A DNA stretch of 64,000 bases from Nocardioides ferulae (lineage in GTDB: Bacteria; Actinomycetota; Actinomycetes; Propionibacteriales; Nocardioidaceae), in the NCBI RefSeq assembly GCF_003660455.1, contig NZ_QZVR01000002.1, positions 372,001 through 436,000 of the forward strand, read 5' to 3'. The position numbers and the translations under genes are program-made. The notes beneath the pieces were generated by a model. It saw only the letters and a program-made list of their open reading frames with translations, did not search any database and was not told the origin of the DNA. Shown here in pieces: positions 1 to 7,355 of this stretch; the first letter of the stretch is position 1, and every line of letters begins with the position of its first letter.

Positions 1-275
1 TTGGGGTGGGACAGCCCGGCAGCAGCCCGTGCCTCGCGCACGAACCGGGCCGCGAACTCCTCGTCGTCGCCGAGCCCGGCATGCATCACCTTGACCGCGA
101 CGGTGCGGTCCAGGCGCAGGTCGGTGGCCTCGTAGACGCTGGCCATGCCGCCGCGGGCGATCCGCGGGCCGATCCGGTAGCGGCCGTCGAGCAGGTGGCC
201 GGGGGGCAGCTGTCCGTTGCCGGGGTCGGCTGGGCGCGCGCCGGTGCCCGGCTGGGCATGGCGATCTGGCTGCAC
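1..275 (-). CDS. pknL: Serine/threonine protein kinase, N-terminal part (PknL-like), cut by window start
   Basis: Only the first 91 codons are in the window. A GTG start at 275 follows a good GGAGG ribosome binding site. After a short Pro/Ala-rich head comes LLDGRYRIGPRIARGGMASV, the glycine-rich ATP loop of Hanks-type kinases, then TVAVKVMH with the invariant lysine. It is divergent from an Rv2175c-like gene and close to a polyprenyl synthase and metF. The same neighbourhood surrounds pknL in Mycobacterium, where PknL phosphorylates Rv2175c. The family is certain; the PknL name rests on synteny, because the catalytic loop and C-terminus lie outside the window. Confidence 0.85.
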   Translation of the reverse strand, partial: MQPDRHAQPGTGARPADPGNGQLPPGHLLDGRYRIGPRIARGGMASVYEATDLRLDRTVAVKVMHAGLGDDEEFAARFVREARAAAGLSHP

Positions 276-410
276 GGCGACCCTCCTGCGGCCGGACGGG
301 GAAGGATCCGACCCGCCCATGGTACGGACCGGCGCGGTCGCCGCGCGGTCCGACGCTCCCGGCGTGGCGCCGCCGGGCCCCCTCTGGGGCGCGGATGGGA
401 GACTGGCGGC

Positions 411-776
411 ATGACCGCACCTCTCGCCGACGCGGACCTCGCCGCGCTCGTGCCCGACTGGATCGACTGGGCCGAGGCCGCCCGTCAGCTGGGCGTCACC
501 GTGGCCAAGGTCCGCACGATGATCCGCGAGCACCAGCTGGCCGCCGCGGTGCCCGCGCCCGGCGCCGGCCAGCAGGTACCGGCCGACTTCGTCCAGGACG
601 GGTTGCCGGTGAAGGGCCTGCCGGGGCTGCTCACGCTGCTGCACGACGCCGGCTACGACGACCGCGAGTGCATCGCGTGGATCTTCACCGACGACGACTA
701 CCCGGGCCGCCCCATCGACGCGCTCCGCGAGAACCGCGGCTCGGAGGTCAAGCGGCGGGCACAGGCACTGCTCTGA
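411..776 (+). CDS. Rv2175c-family DNA-binding protein, probable PknL substrate
   Basis: 121 aa, ATG start at 411. An N-terminal winged helix-turn-helix-like segment (WIDWAEAARQLGVTVAKVRT) is followed by the conserved C-terminal domain (GLPGLLTLLHDAGYDDRECI and then WIFTDDDYPGRPIDALRENR). This matches mycobacterial Rv2175c in length and order. In mycobacteria the protein binds DNA and loses binding when PknL phosphorylates its N-terminus. Here it is divergently paired with the kinase, with a 135-bp gap between the two starts. Its target genes cannot be told from sequence. Confidence 0.85.
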   Translation: MTAPLADADLAALVPDWIDWAEAARQLGVTVAKVRTMIREHQLAAAVPAPGAGQQVPADFVQDGLPVKGLPGLLTLLHDAGYDDRECIAWIFTDDDYPGRPIDALRENRGSEVKRRAQALL

Positions 777-809
777 CCCGCGCCTGAACGGTCCGGCCCG
801 GGGGCCGGA

Positions 810-1928
810 TCAGACCGTGCGCTGCGTCGCGGCCTCGGCCAGCTCGCGCAGTGCCGCCCGGGCATGAGCGTCGACCGGAGCCCGGTCGAGGGCCTCGAGG
901 GCTCGGGCGGTCAGCCCGCGGATCGCGTCCTCGACCTGCTGACGGGCCCCGCTGTCGTCGATCACCTGCCGGAGCCGGGAGACCTGGGCCTCGTCGAGCG
1001 GGTTGCCGAGGGACCGGTCGAGCAGCAGGGCGTCCTCCGGCGCGGCCGCGTCGAGCGCCAGGGCGACCAGCACGGTGCGCTTCCCCTCGACCAGGTCGTC
1101 GCCCGCGGGCTTGCCGGTGGCGTCGGGGTCGCCGAACACGCCGAGCAGGTCGTCGCGCAGCTGGAACGCCTCGCCCAGCGGCAGTCCGAAGCCCGACAGT
1201 GCGGCGAGCGTCGCGCCGTCGGCCCCGGCCAGGGCGGCTCCGATGTGCAGCGGCCGCTCGATGGAGTACTTGGCGGACTTGAACCGCAGCACGGTCATCG
1301 CCGTGTCGACGTCGGCGCGGCCGCGCGCCTGCACCGAGACGTCGAGGAACTGGCCCGCGATCACCTCGGTGCGGCACAGGTCGAGGACCTCCAGGGCCGG
1401 ACCGACGTCGGCCAGCGGCAGCCCGCAACGGCGGAGCAGCTCGTCGGACCAGCTCAGCAGCAGGTCACCGAGCAGGATCGCCGCGGCGGCGCCGTACTGC
1501 TGCGGATCCCCGCGCCACTGCACGCCGCGGTGCTCGCTCTCGAAGCGGCGGTGGGTGGCCGGCCGGCCCCGCCGGGTGTCGGAGGCGTCCATGAAGTCGT
1601 CGTGCACCAGGGCGCTGGCGTGCAGCAGCTCCAGCGCGGCGCAGGCGCGCACCAGCGACGCCTCGTCGGCCGGCTGCGGACGCACCGCGCGGTAGCCCCA
1701 GGCGCAGAACGCCGCGCGCAGCCGCTTGCCGCCCGTGACCGCCTGGCGGGCCTCGTCGAGGAGCCGCTCGGCGTCGTGGCCGAGCGCGGTGAGCCGCTGG
1801 CCCTGCATGTCCAAGAACGCGTCGAGCTCGACCTGCACCGCGGCGCGGAACGCCGCGGCGTCCCAGACCGGCTCCGTGGAACCTGCCGACCGCTCGACGG
1901 GATCCGGTGCTGGGGAGGTGGGACTCAC
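810..1928 (-). CDS. Polyprenyl (geranylgeranyl-type) diphosphate synthase
   Basis: 372 aa trans-isoprenyl diphosphate synthase that condenses IPP with allylic diphosphates. It has the family motifs in order: GGKRLR near residue 66, the first Asp-rich motif HDDFMD at 109-114 followed by DTRRGRP, and the second motif LRDDLLGVFGD around residue 255 with the downstream GDDLVEGKRT. The product chain length cannot be fixed. It is the positional counterpart of mycobacterial idsA2 beside pknL, and the CrtI-like gene nearby also suggests isoprenoid metabolism. The GTG start at 1928 is 6 nt after TAGGCT, so the mRNA is probably leaderless. Confidence 0.9.
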   Translation of the reverse strand: MSPTSPAPDPVERSAGSTEPVWDAAAFRAAVQVELDAFLDMQGQRLTALGHDAERLLDEARQAVTGGKRLRAAFCAWGYRAVRPQPADEASLVRACAALELLHASALVHDDFMDASDTRRGRPATHRRFESEHRGVQWRGDPQQYGAAAAILLGDLLLSWSDELLRRCGLPLADVGPALEVLDLCRTEVIAGQFLDVSVQARGRADVDTAMTVLRFKSAKYSIERPLHIGAALAGADGATLAALSGFGLPLGEAFQLRDDLLGVFGDPDATGKPAGDDLVEGKRTVLVALALDAAAPEDALLLDRSLGNPLDEAQVSRLRQVIDDSGARQQVEDAIRGLTARALEALDRAPVDAHARAALRELAEAATQRTV

Positions 1929-1934
1929 CCTGGG

Positions 1935-1940
1935 AGCCTA
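1935..1940 (-). promoter_or_regulatory. -10 element of a leaderless promoter (polyprenyl synthase)
   Basis: TAGGCT on the minus strand ends 6 nt before the GTG start at 1928, so transcription should begin at or next to the start codon. Confidence 0.6.
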
Positions 1941-1988
1941 GTGGCTGCCGCTGTGTGGACAGGGCCAGGGGCAGCGGGCAGTGATCCC

Positions 1989-1994
1989 TAGGAT
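1989..1994 (+). promoter_or_regulatory. -10 element of a leaderless promoter (metF)
   Basis: TAGGAT ends 7 nt before the ATG at 2002. No ribosome binding site lies between, which fits leaderless initiation and decides the start. Confidence 0.6.
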
Positions 1995-2001
1995 CGAGCC
2001 C

Positions 2002-2892
2002 ATGGCACCAGACCGCAGCCGCGGCATCGACGACCTGCTCCGCGAGGGCGGGCGCTCGTTCTCGTTCGAGTTCTTCCCACCCAAGGACGCCGAGGGCGAG
2101 GAGCAGCTGTGGCGGGCGATCCGGGCGCTGGAGCCCTATCGGCCGACCTTCGTCTCGGTGACCTACGGCGCCGGTGGCTCCACGCGCGACACCACGGTCC
2201 GGGTCACCGGACGGATCGCCGCCGAGACCTCGCTGACCCCGTTGGCACACCTGACCTGCGTCGGCCACACCCGCGCCGAGCTCGAGTCGATCCTCGACGC
2301 CTACGCCGAGGCCGGCGTGCACAACGTGCTGGCGCTGCGCGGTGACCCGAGCGAGGGTCCCCGGGCACCGTGGACGGCCACCCCCGGCGGGCTCGACTAC
2401 GCCTCCGAGCTGGTCACGCTGGCCCGCGCCCGCCACGACTTCTGCGTCGGCGTGGCCGCGTTCCCCGAGGGGCACCCCCAGGCGACCTCGCTGGACCAGG
2501 ACGCCGACGTCCTGGTGGCCAAGGCCCGCGCCGGTGCGGCGTTCGCGGTGACCCAGATGTTCTTCTCCGCCGACGACTACTTCGGGCTGGTCGAGCGGGT
2601 GCGTGCGCGCGGCGTCGACATCCCGATCCTGCCCGGCATCATGCCGATCCTGAACCTCAACGCCATCCGGCGGCAGGGCGAGCTGATCGGCTGCGAGGTC
2701 CCCGAGCGCGTGGTGCGCCGCATCTCCGCCCACGAGGGCGACCCGGTGGCGCTGCGCGCCGAGGGCATCGCGTTGGCCGCGGAGCTGTGCGAGGAGCTGC
2801 TGGCCGGCGGGGCGCCGGGCCTGCACTTCTACACGCTGAACCGGTCCAAGGCCACGCTGGAGATCTTCGCCGCGCTGAACGTGACCGCCTGA
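2002..2892 (+). CDS. metF: 5,10-methylenetetrahydrofolate reductase
   Basis: 296 aa, the usual length. MetF reduces methylene-THF to 5-methyl-THF with FAD for methionine synthesis. The hallmarks of the TIM-barrel family are present: SFSFEFFPPKDAEGE near the N-terminus, SVTYGAGGSTRDTT, HLTCVGHTRAELE, NVLALRGDPS, and FAVTQMFFSADDYF. An in-frame GTG lies upstream at 1981, but it precedes the -10 element, so ATG 2002 is preferred. The gene is divergent from the polyprenyl synthase. Confidence 0.95.
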   Translation: MAPDRSRGIDDLLREGGRSFSFEFFPPKDAEGEEQLWRAIRALEPYRPTFVSVTYGAGGSTRDTTVRVTGRIAAETSLTPLAHLTCVGHTRAELESILDAYAEAGVHNVLALRGDPSEGPRAPWTATPGGLDYASELVTLARARHDFCVGVAAFPEGHPQATSLDQDADVLVAKARAGAAFAVTQMFFSADDYFGLVERVRARGVDIPILPGIMPILNLNAIRRQGELIGCEVPERVVRRISAHEGDPVALRAEGIALAAELCEELLAGGAPGLHFYTLNRSKATLEIFAALNVTA

Positions 2893-2926
2893 GCCGTCGG
2901 ACCGGACCGTCGGGCTGGGCCTCGAC

Positions 2927-4228
2927 TCACGTGGGGCCGACGAGCTGGGCGACCAGCGCCGCGGAGAGCCCGACGAACGGCAGCCCGCTGCCGGGGGTCG
3001 CGTGCGCCCCGACGGCGTACACCCCGGGCACCGGCGTGGTCGGTCCGAGCCGGCGGCGCACGGTGCCCCGGCCCTGCCACAGCACCCCCAGCGGCGAGCC
3101 CGCCCAGGCCTCGACCAGGTCGCGGGGTGAGCGGTCCAGCCGCTCGACGACGTGGGCGCGCACGTCCAGCCGGTGCCGGGCCAGGGCCCGCAGCACGTCC
3201 TCGGCGAGGCGGCCGCGGGCGTGCACCGTCCACGCCGCGGCGCCCGGGGGAGCGGTGCCACCGGTGCGGACCACCAGCGTCGGGTCGCCGTGCAGGACCA
3301 CCTCGGGCGGCAGCTCCGGCAGGTCGCCCTCCAGGCCGACATGCGCCACGACCGGGGGGATGGCCGGCATCGTGCGGGCCACGTGGTCGGCCAGGGCGGG
3401 CAGTTGCCGCGGGTCGACAGCACAGACGACCAGATCGGCGTCCACCTCGCCGCCGGCGGTGGCGACGGCGACCGCCCGGCCCTCCCGCACCACCACGTCC
3501 AGGGCGGGCACGCCGAGCCGCACCTCGACGCCCCGGGTGACCATCCGCTCGCCGAGCACCCTGCCCAGCGCTGCCAGCCCGCCCGGCACGGTCCACGCCC
3601 CGAACCGCTGCTCGAGGTACGCCGTCAGACCGGCCCAGGCGGGCACGTCGCGCAGCTGGTGGCCGTCGGCGAGGAACGGATGGGCGGCGACCATGCGCAG
3701 CCGCTCGTCCTTGAAGGTGCGGCGGAGCCGCCGGTGGAGCATCTCGCGGGAGTCCAGCAGCGCCGCGACCTCGGGTGGCAGCGCGGCCGGCGTCCAGGGC
3801 ACCTCGAAGTAGTTGCGCCGCAGCACCTCCCAGACCTCGGTGTAGGACGCGACGTGGTCGACCCAGCGCTGCCCGAGGCCGGGGCCGAGCTCGTCGAACG
3901 CGGCCAGCTGGGCGGCGCGCGAGCCGCCGGGCAGCCGCACCGAGGTGCCGTCCTCGAACCGGTGCTCGCGCAGCGGGTCGAGAGGGGTCAGCTCCAGCTC
4001 GCGCTCGAGCGGGCGGCCCGACTTGCGGAACAGGTCGCGCACGACCGCGGGGAGCAGCGTCGCGGAGGGTCCGGCGTCCCAGGTGAAGCCCCCCGCACTC
4101 ACGCTGCTCAACGCGCCGCCCAGGGCCGCAGACCGTTCGAGCAGCGTCACCTCGTGCCCCAGCTTGGCGAGGCGGGCGGCGGCGGCGAGCCCGCCGAAGC
4201 CGCCGCCGACGACCACGACCCGTGCCAT
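2927..4228 (-). CDS. FAD-dependent oxidoreductase, phytoene-desaturase (CrtI)-like
   Basis: 433 aa flavoprotein. The N-terminus is an FAD-binding Rossmann motif (VVVGGGFGGLAAAARLAKLG) followed by EVTLLERSAALGG, and the C-terminus has the second nucleotide-binding signature (VPGVYAVGAHATPGSGLPF). This arrangement is that of CrtI/NAD(P)-binding FAD oxidoreductases. The substrate is unknown; a polyprenyl synthase two genes away allows a carotenoid-like role but does not prove it. The ATG at 4228 lies 7 nt after TAGGCT, whose TAG is the stop codon of the upstream DUF4126 gene. Confidence 0.85.
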   Translation of the reverse strand: MARVVVVGGGFGGLAAAARLAKLGHEVTLLERSAALGGALSSVSAGGFTWDAGPSATLLPAVVRDLFRKSGRPLERELELTPLDPLREHRFEDGTSVRLPGGSRAAQLAAFDELGPGLGQRWVDHVASYTEVWEVLRRNYFEVPWTPAALPPEVAALLDSREMLHRRLRRTFKDERLRMVAAHPFLADGHQLRDVPAWAGLTAYLEQRFGAWTVPGGLAALGRVLGERMVTRGVEVRLGVPALDVVVREGRAVAVATAGGEVDADLVVCAVDPRQLPALADHVARTMPAIPPVVAHVGLEGDLPELPPEVVLHGDPTLVVRTGGTAPPGAAAWTVHARGRLAEDVLRALARHRLDVRAHVVERLDRSPRDLVEAWAGSPLGVLWQGRGTVRRRLGPTTPVPGVYAVGAHATPGSGLPFVGLSAALVAQLVGPT

Positions 4229-4235
4229 GGCGCGC

Positions 4236-4241
4236 AGCCTA
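4236..4241 (-). promoter_or_regulatory. -10 element overlapping the upstream gene's stop codon
   Basis: TAGGCT (minus strand) ends 7 nt before ATG 4228. Its first three bases are the TAG stop of the DUF4126 gene. Confidence 0.5.
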
Positions 4242-4853
4242 CGGTCCGGCCCGGGGGCCGGGGGCGGGGCCCGGTGCGGCCCGGCCACGGTGCCGCCAGC
4301 GCCGCCAGCCGCGGCGCACCAGCCGGGCGAGCAGGTAGAGCACGACCAGCCCGGCCGCCAGGAGCACCGCGGCGACAGCTGCCGCGGCGCGCGGGTGCTC
4401 GATCGCGAACCACACGACGGCCAGCACCGCGACGTCCTCGGCGACGCTGGCCAGCAGGTTGGACGCCGGCTCGGGGGAGGTGTTGATCGCCAGCCGGCTG
4501 CCCGCCTTGACCGCGTGCGAGAGCAGCGCCGTACCTCCGCCGACCGCACCGGAGACCGCCTGCTCCAACGAGTCGGCCTCGCCGGCCAGCAGCACTCCGA
4601 CGACCGTGCCGACCGTCGGGCGGATCACCGTCGAGATCGCGTCCCAGGTGGAGTCGACGTAGGGGATCTTGTCGGTGACGAACTCCAGGGCGAACAGGGC
4701 TGCGGCCACGGCCAGCACATCCCACCGGCCGAGCACGTCGGGGATCCCCTCGACGTCGCCGAGCCGATCCGTCACACCGAGCACGAGCACCACCAGCCAG
4801 GCGTTGACGCCGCTGGCCCAGCCGCTGGTGAACGAGAGCGCGAGGGACTCCAC
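4239..4853 (-). CDS. DUF4126 family membrane protein
   Basis: 204 aa. It begins with the DUF4126-type start LALSFTSGWASGVNAWLVVL and has several hydrophobic segments, among them the stretch after GRWDVLAVAAALFALEF, the Gly-rich segment with SGAVGGGTALLSHAV, and a C-terminal pair around VAVLAVVWFAIEHP and VLLAAGLVVLYLLA. A basic and Pro-rich tail follows. The function is unknown; the family is a small integral membrane protein group of unknown role. It sits 8 bp downstream of the ArsC-like gene and probably shares its transcript. Confidence 0.75.
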   Translation of the reverse strand: MESLALSFTSGWASGVNAWLVVLVLGVTDRLGDVEGIPDVLGRWDVLAVAAALFALEFVTDKIPYVDSTWDAISTVIRPTVGTVVGVLLAGEADSLEQAVSGAVGGGTALLSHAVKAGSRLAINTSPEPASNLLASVAEDVAVLAVVWFAIEHPRAAAAVAAVLLAAGLVVLYLLARLVRRGWRRWRHRGRAAPGPAPGPRAGP

Positions 4854-4861
4854 GGACCGTC

Positions 4862-5218
4862 TCAGCTCTCGGCGGCGATCGCGCGGGCCAGCGCGTCGGG
4901 GTCGCGGCCGACGACGGTGGTGCCGTCGGAGGCGGTGAGGATCGGACGCTGGATCGCCTCCGGGTGGCGGCTCAGCGCGGTGAGCCAGTCATCGCGGTGC
5001 GCGGCGTCGCGGGGGAGGTCGATGCCGGCCGCGCGGGTCTCCTTCGGCCGGGCGAGGTCCCACGGCTCGAGCGCGAGCCGGTCGAGCACCCCGGCCAGCT
5101 CCTCGGGCGTCGGCGGTCGGTCGAGGTAGCGCCGGACCGTGTAGTCGATGCCGGCCGCGTCGAGCTCGGCCGCCGCGGAGCGGCACTTCGAACAGGCGGG
5201 GTTGAGCCAGATCTCCAC
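4862..5218 (-). CDS. ArsC/Spx-family thioredoxin-fold protein (arsenate reductase-like)
   Basis: 118 aa. The N-terminus MEIWLNPACSKCRSA carries a CxxC pair (Cys9, Cys12) in the position of the ArsC catalytic cysteine, followed by the family pattern YLDRPPTPEEL, RPKE and the C-terminal PILTASDGTTVVGRDP loop. The ArsC-family fold is clear. True arsenate reductases usually have a CX5R pattern here and Spx-like regulators have CxxC, so arsenate reduction is not established and no ars operon is nearby. It lies 9 bp after the YbaK-like gene and is probably co-transcribed with it. Confidence 0.8.
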   Translation of the reverse strand: MEIWLNPACSKCRSAAAELDAAGIDYTVRRYLDRPPTPEELAGVLDRLALEPWDLARPKETRAAGIDLPRDAAHRDDWLTALSRHPEAIQRPILTASDGTTVVGRDPDALARAIAAES

Positions 5219-5227
5219 GAGTCCCTC

Positions 5228-5725
5228 CTACTCGACGTCGATCTCGGCGGCGCCGGTGAGGGCGACCAGCTCGTCGTACGTCGTGGAGAACACCGCTGCC
5301 GGGTGGCCGGCGGCCGCCCAGACGACGGGATGGCGACGCAGCCAGGAGTCGAGGTAGGTCGGGATCGGGGAGGGGTGGCCGATGGGGGAGACCCCGCCGA
5401 TGGCCTGCCCGGTGTGGCGGCGCACGAACGCGGCGTCGGCCCGGTCCAGCCGGGGCAGGCCGAGGGTCGCCGCGGTCTTGGCGGTGTCGACCCGGTGGGC
5501 CCCGGAGGTGAGGATCAGCACCGGTGTGCCGGCGGCGTCGAAGAGCAGGCTGTTGGCGATCGCGCCGACCTCGCAGCCGAGCGCCTGGGCGGCGAGCGCG
5601 GCCGTGTGCACCGAGTCGGGCAGAATGACGATCTGACCGGCCCCGCCACGCCTGCCGTGCTCGTCACGGAAGTGCGTGATGCTCGGGTGCTCACGCGAGT
5701 GCTCGTCTGGACGGTCTGTGCTCAT
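5228..5725 (-). CDS. YbaK/EbsC-family aminoacyl-tRNA deacylase-like protein (copy 1)
   Basis: 165 aa of the YbaK/ProX editing-domain family, whose characterised members hydrolyse mischarged aminoacyl-tRNAs in trans. Typical features are the early ALGCEVGAIANSLLF, the strand VLILTSGAHRVD, the conserved lysine in DTAKTAATLG, and the GGVSPIGH loop. The amino-acid specificity cannot be read. A second, diverged YbaK gene lies at 47.9-48.4 kb. The start ATG 5725 is 7 nt after TAAGGT, so the gene heads a leaderless transcript probably shared with the ArsC-like and DUF4126 genes. Confidence 0.85.
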   Translation of the reverse strand: MSTDRPDEHSREHPSITHFRDEHGRRGGAGQIVILPDSVHTAALAAQALGCEVGAIANSLLFDAAGTPVLILTSGAHRVDTAKTAATLGLPRLDRADAAFVRRHTGQAIGGVSPIGHPSPIPTYLDSWLRRHPVVWAAAGHPAAVFSTTYDELVALTGAAEIDVE

Positions 5726-5732
5726 GGCCGCG

Positions 5733-5738
5733 ACCTTA
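5733..5738 (-). promoter_or_regulatory. -10 element of a leaderless promoter (YbaK copy 1)
   Basis: TAAGGT on the minus strand ends 7 nt before the ATG at 5725. Confidence 0.55.
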
Positions 5739-5796
5739 GCGAGGGTGCGACCATGGGGAGTTCGGGTTCGTCGTGGGGTTTCGGAGAGGAGCGCAC

Positions 5797-6342
5797 ATGG
5801 GTCGGCAGCGACCGGGTTCGGTCGATCGGGCGATGCAGCTGCTGGGGGCGCTGCTGCTGCTGGCCTCCGTGGTCGCGGTGCTGACCGTGGTGCTCGAGGA
5901 CGAGATCGTCCGGGCCTGGGCGGAGGGCAACGCCAGCGCGCGCAGCATCTTGGCCCACGACGGGCTGGAGGCGCTCAAGGCCGAGCCGATCACCCCCGCG
6001 TTCGTGCCGGTGGTGCTGGTGCTGTTCGTCGTCATGGTGCTGCTGATCGCGGTGCTCGCCGCGTTCTTCCGCAGTGGCCACCACTGGGCGAGGGTGACGC
6101 TGTCCGTGACCGTCGTCCTGGTGGCGGTCTCCACGCTGGCGATCCTGCGCACCCGGATGCCGTCGGTCTTCTCGGTGCTCTCGGTGGTCTCGGTGGTGCT
6201 CGAAGTGGCGCTGCTGTGGTTCCTCTGGCACCGCGACACCACGGCCTACGTCACCGGTGCCTGGCACCGCCGGCGCGCCGCCCAGGACGATCGACTGGAC
6301 GACCCGCAGGCTCCCCACGAGCCCGCCGGCGAGCCTTCCTGA
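5797..6342 (+). CDS. Hypothetical four-helix membrane protein
   Basis: 181 aa with no family I recognise. The ATG at 5797 follows a strong GGAGAGGAG site with good spacing, so it is preferred over an upstream in-frame ATG at 5773. Hydrophobic segments lie near residues 15-38 (LLGALLLLASVVAVLTVVL), 72-95 (VVLVLFVVMVLLIAVLAAF), 105-120 and 130-150. A hydrophilic, Pro/Asp-rich tail follows. The architecture resembles small actinobacterial membrane proteins of unknown role. Its stop codon falls inside a 12-bp tandem repeat. Confidence 0.7.
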   Translation: MGRQRPGSVDRAMQLLGALLLLASVVAVLTVVLEDEIVRAWAEGNASARSILAHDGLEALKAEPITPAFVPVVLVLFVVMVLLIAVLAAFFRSGHHWARVTLSVTVVLVAVSTLAILRTRMPSVFSVLSVVSVVLEVALLWFLWHRDTTAYVTGAWHRRRAAQDDRLDDPQAPHEPAGEPS

Positions 6343-6367
6343 CGCCCTTCCTGACGCCCTTCCTGAC
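6336..6367 (+). repeat. 12-bp direct tandem repeat spanning a stop codon
   Basis: The unit TTCCTGACGCCC occurs twice in full (6336-6347, 6348-6359) plus an 8-bp third start. The TGA of the first unit is the stop of the membrane protein gene. If that stop is lost, frame is kept through units 2 and 3. Confidence 0.8.
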
Positions 6368-6417
6368 AGTCGTCCCCCTCCGCAGTGCACAGCCGCTGCA
6401 CCGCCCCGGCCGGGGCC

Positions 6418-6474
6418 TTGACGTCCGGTCGGTGGTGAGGTGTACGGTGAAGTCGTTCGAACAAATGTTCGAAC
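6418..6474 (+). promoter_or_regulatory. SOS promoter with a LexA box
   Basis: TTGACG (6418-6423), 19 bp, then TACGGT (6443-6448) form a sigma-A-type promoter. A perfect palindrome with core TCGAACAAATGTTCGA (6457-6472) overlaps the expected start site. This matches the actinobacterial LexA operator (TCGAAC-N4-GTTCGA). LexA bound here would block transcription of the DUF6504-HEPN-dnaE2 operon until DNA damage. Confidence 0.9.
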
Positions 6475-6531
6475 ACCTTCGCCGGTGGGGGTTGACCCGA
6501 CCCCCGCCTTGATGACGCTGGAGGAGGCGGC

Positions 6532-6876
6532 ATGAGGCGGTACGACGACCCGGTCGAGGTGCGCAAGGGGCTGGTCACCGGAGTGGAGGGGCCGGAGCAG
6601 TTCCTGTGGCGCGGTCGTCTGTGGAAGGTGCGCGCGGTGCTCGCCCACTGGGTGGAGACCGGTCCGTGGTGGCAGTCCGCGGGGGCGCGGGCGGTGCTCG
6701 GGGCCGACGACCCCGGCCCCACGCCGCTGGGCGACCTGCTCGTCGAGCGCGAGCTGTGGCGGGTCGAGGCCGGCCGCGGGGCGACCGGTCCCGGGGTCGA
6801 GGGGCGCGAGGGGGTCTTCGAGCTCTCCTATGACTGGGCCGAGGGTCGGTGGCAGCTCCTCGGCTGCACGGACTGA
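6532..6876 (+). CDS. DUF6504 family protein
   Basis: 114 aa, ATG 6532 preceded by GGAGG. Trp-rich small protein with the motif GPEQFLWRGRLWKVRAVLAHW near the N-terminus and VFELSYDWAEGRWQLLG near the C-terminus. This is the DUF6504 pattern found next to mutasome (imuB/dnaE2) genes of actinobacteria. It is the first gene after the LexA box, so it should be induced by DNA damage with dnaE2. The molecular role is unknown. Confidence 0.8.
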   Translation: MRRYDDPVEVRKGLVTGVEGPEQFLWRGRLWKVRAVLAHWVETGPWWQSAGARAVLGADDPGPTPLGDLLVERELWRVEAGRGATGPGVEGREGVFELSYDWAEGRWQLLGCTD

Positions 6877-6887
6877 GAGGGCTCGCC

Positions 6888-7355
6888 ATGACCAACCCCT
6901 ACGCACTCCCGGCGACCACGCACTCCTACCTCGCCCGGGCCGCCGAGTCGCTGCACGAGGCGATCGCCGCCGACGAGATCCCCACCCGTTACGCCTGCGC
7001 GCACGTTGCGGCGCTGCGGGCCGCGGCCGCGCTGCTGGCCGCGCGGGCCCGGCCGGCGCCGGCCCGGCGCCGCCCCCAGAAGAACGCCTGGGTGCTGCTC
7101 ACCGAGGTCGCCCCCGAGCTGGAGGAGTGGGCCCGGTTCTTCGCCGCGGGCGCGGCCAAGCGGGCCGCGGCCGAGGCCGGCTCGACCCGCGCGGTCAGCG
7201 AGCGCGAGGCCGACGACCTGGTCCGCGACGCGGACCGCTTCCTCGCCGTGGTGGAGCAGGCGCTCGGCCTGGTCCCCCATGTGCCCTGTGCCGAGCGCCT
7301 CGCGGTCCCCGCGGGCCGAGCCACCCGGAGCGAGGCTCGGACCGGTGTCGCCTGA
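6888..7355 (+). CDS. SAV_6107-type HEPN domain protein
   Basis: 155 aa, ATG 6888 (MTNPYALP), 11 bp after DUF6504. It is mostly alpha-helical, with the Ala-rich SYLARAAESLHEAIAADEIP and a second helical half ending DADRFLAVVEQALGLVP. It resembles the HEPN-domain family (SAV_6107) that precedes dnaE2 in streptomycetes and relatives. I do not see the RX4-6H nuclease motif of toxic HEPN RNases, so RNase activity is doubtful. It overlaps the dnaE2 start by 11 bp, which suggests coupled translation. Confidence 0.75.
   Translation: MTNPYALPATTHSYLARAAESLHEAIAADEIPTRYACAHVAALRAAAALLAARARPAPARRRPQKNAWVLLTEVAPELEEWARFFAAGAAKRAAAEAGSTRAVSEREADDLVRDADRFLAVVEQALGLVPHVPCAERLAVPAGRATRSEARTGVA

Noticed and set aside
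1941..2001. Riboswitch (cobalamin or SAM) before metF
   Set aside because: Only about 60 bp between divergent genes and a -10 element 7 nt before the ATG; no space for an aptamer.
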